A DNA stretch of 64,000 nucleotides from Campylobacterales bacterium (GTDB lineage Bacteria > Campylobacterota > Campylobacteria > Campylobacterales > QNZT01): NCBI GenBank assembly GCA_024278835.1, contig JAJRSK010000053.1, positions 25,844 through 89,843 on the forward strand, in the 5' to 3' direction. The position numbers and the translations under genes are program-made. The notes below the pieces were generated by a model. That model saw nothing but the letters and a program-made list of their open reading frames with translations. It was not told the DNA's origin and ran no database searches. Numbering within the stretch: position 1 is the first letter of the stretch; each line of letters begins with the position of its first letter. Positions 16,315-24,744 of this stretch are shown piece after piece.

Positions 16315-16865
16315 AGTGCCCCTTCGCTATCCACCTCAGAAAACATGATAGCATCGATACTTTTGTCAAAAAGTGTGATGAGTTGAATCAACTTGATATC
16401 AAGATTTTCATCCTCACAATTCATATAAAAACTATTTTGCGCCCTTTCATTAAAAAGCCATGTCAGTGAATCATCTTTACTTTTTGCTATTTTTGCGCGT
16501 GGATGATTGCCTTTGCCAATATAAAAGTACGTATAACCATTGGGGAAGGATAAAGAGAGCATATCATCTAAAAGTTCCATCTGTTCTGCATCTTTGATAC
16601 TGTCGACGTGAGGAAAGATGGAAGAGAGAGAAAGGATAGGTAACAGTGGTCTATCAAAAGAAGCTTTATTCAGTCTATTTAAGATGTACTCACCAAACCA
16701 CTCTCTATCATTGTCCGTGATAAGTAAAAAAGTTTGGGCATTAATCAGACGATTGATAGAGGAGGCAACCAAAGGCACCCACTCAAAACGTTTCTCCTCC
16801 ATCCAAGCAAAGGAAGAGCCATCTTTACGGATGTTTTCCAATGTCCAAGAGGAGAAGGTTGTCAT
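16311..16865 (-). CDS. hobA: DnaA-binding initiation factor HobA
   Basis: 184 residues, the length of HobA, which is restricted to Campylobacterota and bridges DnaA molecules at the origin (functional counterpart of DiaA). Features seen are the N-terminal SWTLENIRKDGSSFAWMEEKRFEWVPLV, TFLLITDNDREWFGEYIL and the stretch GYTYFYIGKGNHP. Its position between lysC and holB is conserved in Helicobacter. The start overlaps the lysC stop by one base. Confidence rests on both sequence and context. Confidence 0.85.
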   Translation of the reverse strand: MTTFSSWTLENIRKDGSSFAWMEEKRFEWVPLVASSINRLINAQTFLLITDNDREWFGEYILNRLNKASFDRPLLPILSLSSIFPHVDSIKDAEQMELLDDMLSLSFPNGYTYFYIGKGNHPRAKIAKSKDDSLTWLFNERAQNSFYMNCEDENLDIKLIQLITLFDKSIDAIMFSEVDSEGAL

Positions 16866-18067
16866 TATTTGTACATCTCATATGCATTGTGAAGCGCACG
16901 TACAGCTAACTCACTATACTTCTCCGCTACTACCATAGAAATCTTTATCTCAGAGGTACTAATCATCTCGATATTGATATTTTCTTTCGCTAAGGTTTCA
17001 AAGGCACGACTCGCCACACCTGAGTGCGACTTCATCCCTACACCGACAATAGAAACCTTTGCGATATCACTATCAAACTCCAAGTGCGCAGCAGCATTGA
17101 GTTCAAGCATAATCTCTTTTGCTTTTTCCAACTCATTTTCAGGGACGGTAAATCCTAGATTGGTAGAACTATCTTCACCAACATTTTGAATAATCATATC
17201 TACGTTGACATTGTTTTTAGCCAGCGTCGAAAAAATCTCTGCAGCGATGCCCGGCTTGTCACTCACACCACGAAGTGTGATTCTTGCTTGATTTTTATCT
17301 ACTGCAACACCTGAAACGATTGGTTTTTCCATAATATTCTCTTCCTTTGTAATCAGCGTTCCTTCATTATCATTGAAAGAACTTCTCGTGACTAAATTAA
17401 CATTTAATTTTTTAGCAAGCTCAACAGAACGATTTTGTAAGACTTTTGCACCTAAAGAGGCAAACTCTAACATCTCATCATAAGAGATTTTTTCTATCTT
17501 TTTTGCCTTAGGCTCGATGCGGGGATCAGTGGTATATATCCCATCAACATCGGTATAAATCTCACATAAATCTGCATTCAATGCACCAGCAACTGCCACA
17601 GCAGAGAGATCAGAACCCCCACGTCCAAGTGTGCTCACCGTGCCATCTTCAGTGATACCCTGAAAACCGGCTACCACGATGACTTTACCCTTTGCCAATT
17701 CAGACTTCATCTTTGTGTTGTCGATATGCTCAATCCGCGCCATCGTATGCACATCATCTGTATAAATCCCTGCCTGTCTCCCCGTTAAGGCAAGAGCGGG
17801 AAATCCCATCTCACTCAAAGCTATTGCCAAAAGTGCAGACGTTACACGTTCACCAGAACTTAAGAGTATATCCATTTCACGCGCTGAAGGCGTCTCTGAA
17901 AAGTGTTGGGCATACCCTACCAGCTTATTGGTCTCTCCACTCATCGCAGAGACGACTACCACAACATCATGTCCCTCTTTTTTAGCCTTCGCTACTCTAG
18001 AGGCAACATTCCCTATGCGCTCTAAGTCTCCGACACTTGTGCCCCCATACTTTTGTACAATCAACAT
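16865..18067 (-). CDS. lysC: aspartate kinase
   Basis: 400-residue monofunctional aspartokinase, first step of lysine, threonine and methionine synthesis. N-terminal KYGGTSVGDLERI, VSAMSGETNKLV, TLGRGGSDLSAVA and EIYTDVDGIYTTDPRI mark the amino-acid kinase domain. Two ACT domains follow (about 265-400, including GKPGIAAEIF-like SDKPGIAAEIFSTL and MVVAEKYSELAVRALH), which bind feedback inhibitors. It heads the lysC-hobA-holB-folP-aguB run. Confidence 0.93.
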   Translation of the reverse strand: MLIVQKYGGTSVGDLERIGNVASRVAKAKKEGHDVVVVVSAMSGETNKLVGYAQHFSETPSAREMDILLSSGERVTSALLAIALSEMGFPALALTGRQAGIYTDDVHTMARIEHIDNTKMKSELAKGKVIVVAGFQGITEDGTVSTLGRGGSDLSAVAVAGALNADLCEIYTDVDGIYTTDPRIEPKAKKIEKISYDEMLEFASLGAKVLQNRSVELAKKLNVNLVTRSSFNDNEGTLITKEENIMEKPIVSGVAVDKNQARITLRGVSDKPGIAAEIFSTLAKNNVNVDMIIQNVGEDSSTNLGFTVPENELEKAKEIMLELNAAAHLEFDSDIAKVSIVGVGMKSHSGVASRAFETLAKENINIEMISTSEIKISMVVAEKYSELAVRALHNAYEMYK

Positions 18068-18068
18068 A

Positions 18069-18542
18069 CTACAGATATCCCTCTTTCTTAAAATGTGTCA
18101 ATACCCTCTTATAGATAGGTTTTTTGATATTTGATATCGTCTCCATCACCTCTTTGTAGGCGATAAACTTATATGCCATAAACTCTGGTTCTTTTGTATC
18201 TAGATTTATCTCAGCACCTGATTTTAACTTCACTAAAAAATACTTTTGCGTTTGTCCATCAAAAGGATATATCTTTTTCGCACCCTTATTTAGAAATTCA
18301 TAACTTATCCAGTCAGGATGTTCTGCAATGATATCTATCTCATCCGTACCAATTTCCTCACGTAATTCTCGGAAAAGTGCTTCCTGCGGTGTTTCACCTT
18401 CATCTATACCGCCTTGAGGAAACTGCCAAGCATCACTTCGGATATCGATACGATTTGCGACCATAATCTCGTTGGTAAAGGGGTATTTTGAAGAGAGTAC
18501 TATAGCCGCGACATTGGGTCTATAGGTTTTTTCTTTTGCCAT
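18069..18542 (-). CDS. rppH: RNA pyrophosphohydrolase (Nudix)
   Basis: 157 residues from the ATG at 18542. This start is preferred over 18584 because MAKEKTYRPNVAAIVL aligns with the normal start of RppH. The Nudix box is complete: GGIDEGETPQEALFRELREEIGTDE. Preceding residues AWQFPQG are typical of RppH/NudH, which removes pyrophosphate from mRNA 5' ends and so triggers decay, and can also cleave diadenosine tetraphosphate. It lies just upstream of lysC (one base between), the same neighbourhood as in Helicobacter. Confidence 0.88.
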   Translation of the reverse strand: MAKEKTYRPNVAAIVLSSKYPFTNEIMVANRIDIRSDAWQFPQGGIDEGETPQEALFRELREEIGTDEIDIIAEHPDWISYEFLNKGAKKIYPFDGQTQKYFLVKLKSGAEINLDTKEPEFMAYKFIAYKEVMETISNIKKPIYKRVLTHFKKEGYL

Positions 18543-18601
18543 CTTTTCCTCTTCTATTTTTATATGATATACTACCAAAAACAAAGTTAAAAAAGGTGCA
18601 A

Positions 18602-19657
18602 ATGCTTCTCTACTTACACATTCCTTTTTGCGATAGCAAGTGTCACTATTGTGCCTTCAACTCTTATACCCATTTGCATCACCTCAGAAAAGCATATATG
18701 TCAGCTATCATGATACAGTTAGAAAGCGAATTTGAACGCTTTGAGGTGACTAAGAACTCTATAGAAACACTCTTCATTGGAGGAGGCACACCCTCTTGTG
18801 TCTCAGCACAAGAGTATAAGCCATTTTTTGATTTTATCTCTCCTTTTCTTGCAGCAGATGCAGAGATAAGCACCGAAGCAAATCCAAACTCAGCCACTTT
18901 TACATGGCTACAAGGGATGTATGACTTAGGTGTCAATCGTGTTAGTTTTGGTGTACAAAGTTTTAACGTAGAGAAACTTAAACGTTTAAACCGGAACCAC
19001 ACTCCTTCTGATGCCCGGCAAGCTATACAAAATGCCAAAAATATAGGCTTCAAAAATCTCTCTCTAGATTTGATATATGGCACAGACATCGATACACAAG
19101 CTCTTTTATTGCACGATATCGAAACGGCATTTTCTCTACCTATCAACCATATAAGTGCTTATTCGCTTACTATTGAGGAGGGGACAAAGTTTTTTGAGAC
19201 ACCAGAGGTCGCACACGATGATGAGTCACAGGCTTTCTGGTTTGTCAAAGAGATAGAAAAAAGAGGTTTTCAAAGTTACGAAATCTCTAACTTTGGCACA
19301 TATCAGTCAAAACACAACCGAGGTTATTGGGAGTATAAAGATTATTTAGGAGTTGGTTCAGGTGCCGTTGGGTTTTTAAAAGATACGCGTTTTTACACAC
19401 AAAGTGATGTGCATGCCTATATCAAAGACCCTCTAAATATCACTATCGAAGCACTAAATGAAGAAGATATAAAAAATGAGAAAATTCTTCTGGGACTTCG
19501 CTCCAATGTAGGATTTTCAGAAAGTATACTCAGTCATGATGAACGTCAAAAAGCCCAACATCTTATAGAAGAGAAAAAAATCACCTACCATGATAAGAGA
19601 TATTATAATAATGACTTTTTTCTATCTGATGAACTCACACTCTATATTACTAGCTAA
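18602..19657 (+). CDS. hemW: HemW-like radical SAM protein
   Basis: About 351 residues from ATG 18602, which has an AAGG box; the frame is open further upstream, but the family begins at MLLYLHIPFCDSKCHYCAF. That CxxxCxxC motif binds the 4Fe-4S cluster of radical SAM enzymes. TLFIGGGTPS, ISTEANPN, RVSFGVQSFN and ISAYSLTIEEGT follow in the HemN/HemW order. The length and lack of the N-terminal HemN extension favour HemW, a heme chaperone, over coproporphyrinogen dehydrogenase. It is divergent from rppH and convergent with the next gene. Confidence 0.85.
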   Translation: MLLYLHIPFCDSKCHYCAFNSYTHLHHLRKAYMSAIMIQLESEFERFEVTKNSIETLFIGGGTPSCVSAQEYKPFFDFISPFLAADAEISTEANPNSATFTWLQGMYDLGVNRVSFGVQSFNVEKLKRLNRNHTPSDARQAIQNAKNIGFKNLSLDLIYGTDIDTQALLLHDIETAFSLPINHISAYSLTIEEGTKFFETPEVAHDDESQAFWFVKEIEKRGFQSYEISNFGTYQSKHNRGYWEYKDYLGVGSGAVGFLKDTRFYTQSDVHAYIKDPLNITIEALNEEDIKNEKILLGLRSNVGFSESILSHDERQKAQHLIEEKKITYHDKRYYNNDFFLSDELTLYITS

Positions 19658-20603
19658 GTTTAGACTCTTGTTTAAACTTTTTAGCCAAAGCATAATAAAA
19701 AGTAGCACGGTACTTGTTGCGTGAAGCTTTTAACTCTTCGCATACTTCTTTGATAGCACTATTAAGTACATCATCACCCTCTTTCATCTGTAGCTTTTTC
19801 ACTAAGAAGTTATTTCTGACGGTATCCAACTCTTTAGGATCAGAGCATGAGACAAGTTCGGCATCTTTTCTATAGATAGAAGGTCCCAAGTTCTTAACAA
19901 CAATCGCTAAAAAGGCTTCATCTACTTTTCCATAATGTTTTGTGATATCGGCACTATAAAGTGCTATTTTTGCTTCTCTTTTGGATGCTGGTTTTGTAGT
20001 AGATGCCACCTTCCTTTTTGCTGCGCTTGGCTTACTTGTCTCATTCTTATTTGATGGGGTTTTCTTTGCTGGTGATTTTTTAGATGTTTCTGTATCCTTA
20101 GTAACAGACTTTTCTACTTTCTTTGCTGCTGTTTTTTCCGTTTTCTTGACTACAGGTTTTTCACTTTTTTTAGGAGCAGATTTTTCAACTACTACCTCTT
20201 CTGACTTTTCTTCAGCTACTGGCTTGACCGCTTCTTTCGTTATTTTTGCCGCTTGCTCTTTCGTCACCTTAGGCTCTTCTTTTTTTGTAGTTGGTTTTTT
20301 CTCTGCTTTTTGGGCAGATGCTCTCATGACTTCATTCGCCGCGTCACTTCTGACACCCTCTTCTACTTTACTCTTAAGTTCCTTGGCTACTTCAACACTT
20401 TTTTCTATCTCTTCTTTGATAGCATCAGGCTGGAGTTTCTCTTTAACCTTTTTAAAATCCTCTTTAAACTCTGCTTCTCTGCGCTTGTTCTCTTCTACAG
20501 ATATTGCAGCTTCTTCTGCCCACTTTTTCTTTTTTTCTGTTATCTTTTCACCCACTTTTCCCAAAAGCGACTTTGTTAACTTTACAACGGCTAACTCTTT
20601 CAT
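19650..20603 (-). CDS. lysine/alanine-rich histone-H1-like protein with C-terminal DUF2853 domain
   Basis: 317 residues in three parts. Residues 1-95 are charged and probably helical (coiled coil). Residues 95-205 are low-complexity Lys/Ala/Pro/Glu repeats (KKTEKTAAKKVEKS, KKSPAKKTPSNK, PSAAKRKVASTTKPASK) like the C-terminal tail of histone H1. Residues 208-312 form a folded domain whose ITKHYGKVDEAFLAIVVKNLG, ELVSCSDPKELDTVRNNFL and YRATFYYALAKK blocks match DUF2853. The composition suggests binding to DNA or RNA; no function is established. It stands alone, converging on hemW with an 8-base overlap. Confidence 0.7.
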   Translation of the reverse strand: MKELAVVKLTKSLLGKVGEKITEKKKKWAEEAAISVEENKRREAEFKEDFKKVKEKLQPDAIKEEIEKSVEVAKELKSKVEEGVRSDAANEVMRASAQKAEKKPTTKKEEPKVTKEQAAKITKEAVKPVAEEKSEEVVVEKSAPKKSEKPVVKKTEKTAAKKVEKSVTKDTETSKKSPAKKTPSNKNETSKPSAAKRKVASTTKPASKREAKIALYSADITKHYGKVDEAFLAIVVKNLGPSIYRKDAELVSCSDPKELDTVRNNFLVKKLQMKEGDDVLNSAIKEVCEELKASRNKYRATFYYALAKKFKQESKLS

Positions 20604-20697
20604 AATATTCTCCTTTAAATTGCTATTTTGTTATTATATCGCAAAATTATTATATTCTTTTAGATACAATAACGCTACTTTAATTACAGGAAATTAT

Positions 20698-21075
20698 ATG
20701 TTTGGAATGAGCTTTGGCGAGATACTTATCATCGCTGTCATCGCGATACTGTTTATAGGCCCCGATAAACTCCCCGATGCGATGGTAAAAGTCGCAAAAT
20801 TCTTTAGAAGCTTTAAGAAAACAGTTAATGAGACAAAAGAGAGCATTGAACAAGAGATGCATTTGGCTGAACTAAAAGAAGAAGCTATCTCTTACAAAGA
20901 GAAACTTGATGGTGCTGTTAATGACTTTAAACTCGATACTGATGTTAATATCGTTGATGATTTAAATAAAAGTGTCAAAGAGATAGAAACTTCTGTCAAG
21001 CAGATAAGCAGTGATAGCAAACCAAAAAAATCAAAGAAAAGTAAGAAAAAGAGCGCTAAGGATCAAGATGTTTAG
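20698..21075 (+). CDS. tatB: Sec-independent translocase subunit TatB
   Basis: 125 residues. The N-terminal membrane anchor MFGMSFGEILIIAVIAIL and the FIGPDKLPDAMVKVAKFFRSFK hinge-amphipathic helix are typical of TatB. A charged coiled-coil region and a Lys-rich C-terminus (KPKKSKKSKKKS) follow. ATG 20698 is the only sensible start: the open frame upstream is antisense to the histone-like gene. Together with TatC it forms the twin-arginine receptor; TatA is elsewhere. It overlaps tatC by 8 bases. Confidence 0.88.
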   Translation: MFGMSFGEILIIAVIAILFIGPDKLPDAMVKVAKFFRSFKKTVNETKESIEQEMHLAELKEEAISYKEKLDGAVNDFKLDTDVNIVDDLNKSVKEIETSVKQISSDSKPKKSKKSKKKSAKDQDV

Positions 21076-21811
21076 TGATTTAAAACCACATCTCATAGAA
21101 CTTAGAAAGCGATTGGCTATCTCAGTTGGCTCTATCATCGTACTTTTCTTTGTCATCTTTGCACTTTTTTGGCAACCTATCCTAGACTGGATGACTTTCC
21201 CCCTTAAAGAAGTTTTAGATGAAAACAGTCATATGATATTTACCAAAGTGCAAGAGAAGTTTTTTACAGCACTTAAGGTCTCATTTTTTACGGGCTTTAT
21301 GGCAGCCCTTCCTATTATATTTTGGCAATTTTGGCTTTTTGTCTCTCCGGGTTTATATGCCAATGAGAAAAAGATGGTTTTACCTTTTGTCACCGGTGCT
21401 ACCAGCATGTTTCTTATCGGAGCAGCATTTTGTTACTATGTAGTTATCCCTTTTGGTTTTGACTTTCTTATCAATTTTGGTGGGACAGAACAATTCACTG
21501 CTATGCCTAGTATCGGTGAATATGTAGGCTTTTTTACCAAGCTTCTTTTTGGCTTTGGACTTGCTTTTGAGATGCCTGTTATCACCTTTTTATTAGCAGT
21601 GCTAGGACTTGTGACGGATAAAACATTAAAAGAATTTTTTCGCTACGCACTGGTTATTATCTTCATGGTTTCCGCACTTCTTACACCACCAGATATCTTG
21701 ACACAGTTTTTGATGGCAGGACCTATGATACTCCTTTATGGTCTCTCTATTTTAATAGCCAAAAAAATAAATCCAGAAGAAGCAGAAGAACTGGAAGAGG
21801 ACGATGCCTAG
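21068..21811 (+). CDS. tatC: Sec-independent translocase subunit TatC
   Basis: 247 residues from ATG 21068 (MFSDLKPHLIELRKRLAIS), the usual TatC beginning. Six membrane helices, the conserved periplasmic and cytoplasmic stretches FWQFWLFVSPGLY, EKKMV, and FGFGLAFEMPV are visible. TatC recognises the twin-arginine signal; the murein peptidase at 52.1-52.7 kb carries such a signal. It overlaps both tatB (8 bases) and queA (8 bases), giving a compact tatB-tatC-queA unit as in Helicobacter. Confidence 0.95.
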   Translation: MFSDLKPHLIELRKRLAISVGSIIVLFFVIFALFWQPILDWMTFPLKEVLDENSHMIFTKVQEKFFTALKVSFFTGFMAALPIIFWQFWLFVSPGLYANEKKMVLPFVTGATSMFLIGAAFCYYVVIPFGFDFLINFGGTEQFTAMPSIGEYVGFFTKLLFGFGLAFEMPVITFLLAVLGLVTDKTLKEFFRYALVIIFMVSALLTPPDILTQFLMAGPMILLYGLSILIAKKINPEEAEELEEDDA

Positions 21812-22832
21812 CCCTAACCCTCTTCTGGTAGACTCGTATGACTATACTCTACCAGAAGAGTTGATTGCTTCTTCTCCTGCTGTCCCTAAAGACTCGGCAA
21901 AACTCTTGGTTTATAACCGTCAAACTGATACGATCACCCATGCTACGTTTAGAGATATCCACTCTTTTATTCCACAAGATACAACGATAGTGTTAAATGA
22001 TACCAAAGTGATAAAAGCAAGAATTTTTGGTGAAAAAAAGAGCGGTGGGAAAGTAGAATTACTCATCAATACTCCTTTAGAAAATAATCAATTTTTAGTC
22101 TATATCAGAGGACGTGTAAAACTCACCACACAGCTCTATTTTGAAGATGGCTTAATCGCCAATATTTTAGCCCTCAATACAGACGGCACCCGAGTAGTTA
22201 ACTTCTATCATGATAAGAAAAAGTTAGACTTTGAGAGCCTAAATATCATACTAAATAAAATCGGTCATATTCCACTACCTTCTTATATCAAAAGAGAAGA
22301 CTCCAAAGAAGATGAAAAAGATTATCAAACACTCTTTGCTAAAAAGATAGGTGCCGTAGCAGCACCTACTGCTTCTTTGCATTTTACAGAAGCACTTTTC
22401 AAAGAGGTAAAAGAGAACTTTAATGCACATTTTATTACCCTACACGTGGGGGCTGGGACATTTAAACCTGTTGAATGTAAACAGATTAAAGAACATGTGA
22501 TGCATAAAGAGTTTTTTGATATTCCTGCCAAAACAGAAGCATTGCTAAAAAGTGATAAAAATATCTTAGCCGTGGGCACAACCGTCACACGTACTATAGA
22601 ATACTACGCTAGAGAAAAAAAAGTACATGGGGAGTCAGATCTCTTTTTACACCCGGAGAACAGACCCCTTCGTGTGACGCATCTCTTAACCAATTTCCAT
22701 TTACCAAAGTCAACACTACTTATGCTAGTAGCTAGTTTTGTGGGGCTTGAAAAGGCTCTTTCTCTTTATGAAGAGGCAATCAAACAAGAGTATAAATTTT
22801 ATTCGTATGGTGATGCCATGCTGATACTATAA
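21804..22832 (+). CDS. queA: S-adenosylmethionine:tRNA ribosyltransferase-isomerase QueA
   Basis: 342 residues, normal length. Motifs YDYTLPEELIASSP, LNDTKVIKARIFG, GHIPLPSYIKR, GAVAAPTASLHFTEAL, LHVGAGTFKPV, FLHPENRPLRVTHLLTNFHLPKSTLLMLV are all as in QueA, which adds the epoxycyclopentane ring in queuosine synthesis. A TATCATGATA copy codes for YHD in a variable loop (residues 135-137), showing how the repeat sits inside a conserved gene without breaking it. Confidence 0.95.
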   Translation: MPSPNPLLVDSYDYTLPEELIASSPAVPKDSAKLLVYNRQTDTITHATFRDIHSFIPQDTTIVLNDTKVIKARIFGEKKSGGKVELLINTPLENNQFLVYIRGRVKLTTQLYFEDGLIANILALNTDGTRVVNFYHDKKKLDFESLNIILNKIGHIPLPSYIKREDSKEDEKDYQTLFAKKIGAVAAPTASLHFTEALFKEVKENFNAHFITLHVGAGTFKPVECKQIKEHVMHKEFFDIPAKTEALLKSDKNILAVGTTVTRTIEYYAREKKVHGESDLFLHPENRPLRVTHLLTNFHLPKSTLLMLVASFVGLEKALSLYEEAIKQEYKFYSYGDAMLIL

Positions 22833-22840
22833 GGATTGAA

Positions 22841-23185
22841 ATGATTACGATATATGGCATTAAAAACTGTGACTCGGTGAGAAAAGCAATAAAATATATG
22901 AAAAGTAATGATTTAACATATCAGTTTGTTGACTTTAGAGAAACACCCATTGATGAAAAAAAAATAGCCTTATGGCTTGAAAAAGTCTCTATAGACACAC
23001 TATTTAACAAACGTGGAACAACATATAGAAGTTTAAAATTAAAAGAGTTAAACCTGAGTGATGAGGAAAAGGAAGCATGGCTATCTAAAGAATATATGCT
23101 TATAAAACGTCCTGTTCTTGAGTATCATGATAAAGTCATAGTTGGCTTTAATGAGGCAGTTTATGATACAACGTTTACAGGATAA
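22841..23185 (+). CDS. ArsC/Spx-family thioredoxin-fold protein (YffB-like)
   Basis: 114 residues. The N-terminal ITIYGIKNCDSVRKAIKYM holds a single active-site cysteine (residue 9), and KRGTTYR, LIKRPVLEY and VGFNEAVYD are ArsC-family blocks. Length and sequence fit the YffB/Spx-like group, glutathione-dependent or regulatory thiol proteins whose real substrate is unclear, more than arsenate reductase. It follows queA after 8 bases and ends convergent with the ICMT-like gene. Confidence 0.75.
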   Translation: MITIYGIKNCDSVRKAIKYMKSNDLTYQFVDFRETPIDEKKIALWLEKVSIDTLFNKRGTTYRSLKLKELNLSDEEKEAWLSKEYMLIKRPVLEYHDKVIVGFNEAVYDTTFTG

Positions 23186-23603
23186 AGGGAATAATCATCT
23201 TTGTTCTCTTTTTGTATGCTAAGTAATCTTCATGATGATTGCTCCAAAGCTTCTCTTCTTTAAAGGCTTTGAGTGAAACTGCTACTATCATGATACAAAG
23301 AGCAAGAACATTGATGACATTAAAATGCCACAGTACAATTCCCAAGACAAACAAAATCAAAGAACTATACATAGGGTGTCTTACATAACGATAAGGACCT
23401 GTCACAATCAGTTTTGCATTGTCTCTTATCTCAGGCACGACATTAAAATTACCTACTCTGTTATGTGCAAATATCCATAATGCTGTAACCGTAGCAATGC
23501 ACAGCAATACCCACCAAAATGGTATTATCATGATAGAGGATTTGGGTATCATGATAACAAATATAGCCAAGAACTGTATCCCTACTAAGACCAAAGAATT
23601 CAT
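23175..23603 (-). CDS. isoprenylcysteine methyltransferase-like membrane enzyme
   Basis: 142 residues with four membrane helices. The SAM-binding signature GPYRYVRHPMYSSLILFVLG (residues 72-91) and the C-terminal Glu pair in FKEEKLWSNHHEDYLAYKKRT are those of the ICMT/PEMT superfamily. The substrate of such short bacterial members is unknown. Two copies of TATCATGATA (23526, 23547) sit 21 bases apart in its first third, coding the IMI and IMIP segments in membrane helices. It begins with an overlap to ruvX. Confidence 0.75.
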   Translation of the reverse strand: MNSLVLVGIQFLAIFVIMIPKSSIMIIPFWWVLLCIATVTALWIFAHNRVGNFNVVPEIRDNAKLIVTGPYRYVRHPMYSSLILFVLGIVLWHFNVINVLALCIMIVAVSLKAFKEEKLWSNHHEDYLAYKKRTKMIIPFIL

Positions 23604-23983
23604 CGACTAAGCCACCGATCAAGTATAATCTGCGCAGCGATAGAGTCCACCTTACCGTCACGTTTTTGTTTTACTTTGCCTTTCATCATCTCTTTCGCTT
23701 CCCCACTACTACCATACTCATCATGATAAAAAACTTCACCAGAAAATTCTAATAAAGAGACAAAGTGTTCTATACGCCTTGTCATCTCTGCTTCACTACT
23801 ACCACCCTTTGGCAGACCAACCACAAGCGTTTTTATCTCCCATTCTATAAGCATAGCATCTACATCTCTTGCTGCTTGATTTCTATTTTTTCTCAAAATG
23901 GAAGTTTGTGGAACAACTATCTTTTCATCCAAACGTATTGCCACCCCGATACGTTTTAATCCGACATCAATCGCGGCTATCAT
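23600..23983 (-). CDS. ruvX: Holliday-junction resolvase-like protein RuvX/YqgF
   Basis: 127 residues with the RNase H-like start MIAAIDVGLKRIGVAI, VVGLPKGGSSEAEMTRRI in the middle, and DEYGSSGEAKE and KVDSIAAQIILDRWL at the end, the conserved acidic residues of YqgF. The family acts in pre-16S rRNA 5' processing and has been linked to recombination. The ATG at 23983 lies inside a TATCATGATA copy and overlaps the dprA stop as ATGA. Confidence 0.88.
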   Translation of the reverse strand: MIAAIDVGLKRIGVAIRLDEKIVVPQTSILRKNRNQAARDVDAMLIEWEIKTLVVGLPKGGSSEAEMTRRIEHFVSLLEFSGEVFYHDEYGSSGEAKEMMKGKVKQKRDGKVDSIAAQIILDRWLSR

Positions 23984-24744
23984 GATAAGCTCACTTTAAG
24001 ATTTTTGATAGTGATTTTTCCTTCTAACTCTAACTCATATATCTTATCACCAAACTTTTCTAAACTTTCTGCCAGCGTGGGAGTAGATTTAAAAAAGACC
24101 AACTCACCAAGCTCTTCTTCTGTTATCTTACCAAACTTTGCGATAAAATCATCGATATTTGTGATGATTTCTGCATGCCCCTCACGCAGTAGTTTTTGTG
24201 TGCCGAGACTTTCTCCCACACGTTGTGCAAGGACATAAATCTTTTTGCCCATCTCTATGGCTATTTCCGCACTCCTCATAGTACCAGAGTTTTCATCCGC
24301 CTCTGTGATAATCAACACCTCTCCCAAAGCCACCACGATACTATTTCGTATCACAAAAGTATACTTTGTCGCACGCATCGTTACTTCATATTCACTCAGA
24401 ACCAAAGCCTCTTTTTGCATCGCCTGTATCAACTTTTTATTGACAGCTGGATAGGCGATATCTAGTGAATTTGCCATCACGGCTATGGTATTGGGAAATG
24501 CACCATGATGAGACACAGCATCTACACCCATCGCTGCACCACTCACGACTACGATACATAAACTTGAAAATTTTTCTGCTAGTTCTCTTGTCTTCTCTTT
24601 AGTATATTGACTAGGACGACGTGTGCCTACAATAGAAATTTTTCTTTTTTCTAAAAAAGTTTGATTCCCTATAGCATAAAGCTGGGCAGGTGGTTTTTTT
24701 AGTTTAGCTAAAGAGTTGGGGATAGTACAAAGTTTTTCAATCAT
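23980..24744 (-). CDS. dprA: DNA-processing protein DprA
   Basis: 254 residues, a short DprA with the Rossmann-like core: IVGTRRPSQYTKE, VVSGAAMGVDAVSHHGAF, TIAVMANSLDIAYP, SEYEV, RNSIVVALGEVLIITEADENSGTMRSAEIA, and VYVLAQRVGESLGTQKLLREGHAEII. DprA loads RecA on incoming single-stranded DNA in natural transformation, which matters for the possible uptake-tag reading of the TATCATGATA repeat. It overlaps the upstream deacetylase-like gene by 4 bases. Confidence 0.9.
   Translation of the reverse strand: MIEKLCTIPNSLAKLKKPPAQLYAIGNQTFLEKRKISIVGTRRPSQYTKEKTRELAEKFSSLCIVVVSGAAMGVDAVSHHGAFPNTIAVMANSLDIAYPAVNKKLIQAMQKEALVLSEYEVTMRATKYTFVIRNSIVVALGEVLIITEADENSGTMRSAEIAIEMGKKIYVLAQRVGESLGTQKLLREGHAEIITNIDDFIAKFGKITEEELGELVFFKSTPTLAESLEKFGDKIYELELEGKITIKNLKVSLS

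Noticed and set aside
19981..20697. Long open frame leading into tatB on the plus strand
   Set aside because: It is antisense to the low-complexity Lys/Ala gene; its Phe/Ser-rich translation mirrors that composition. TatB begins at the typical MFGMSFGEI start at 20698.
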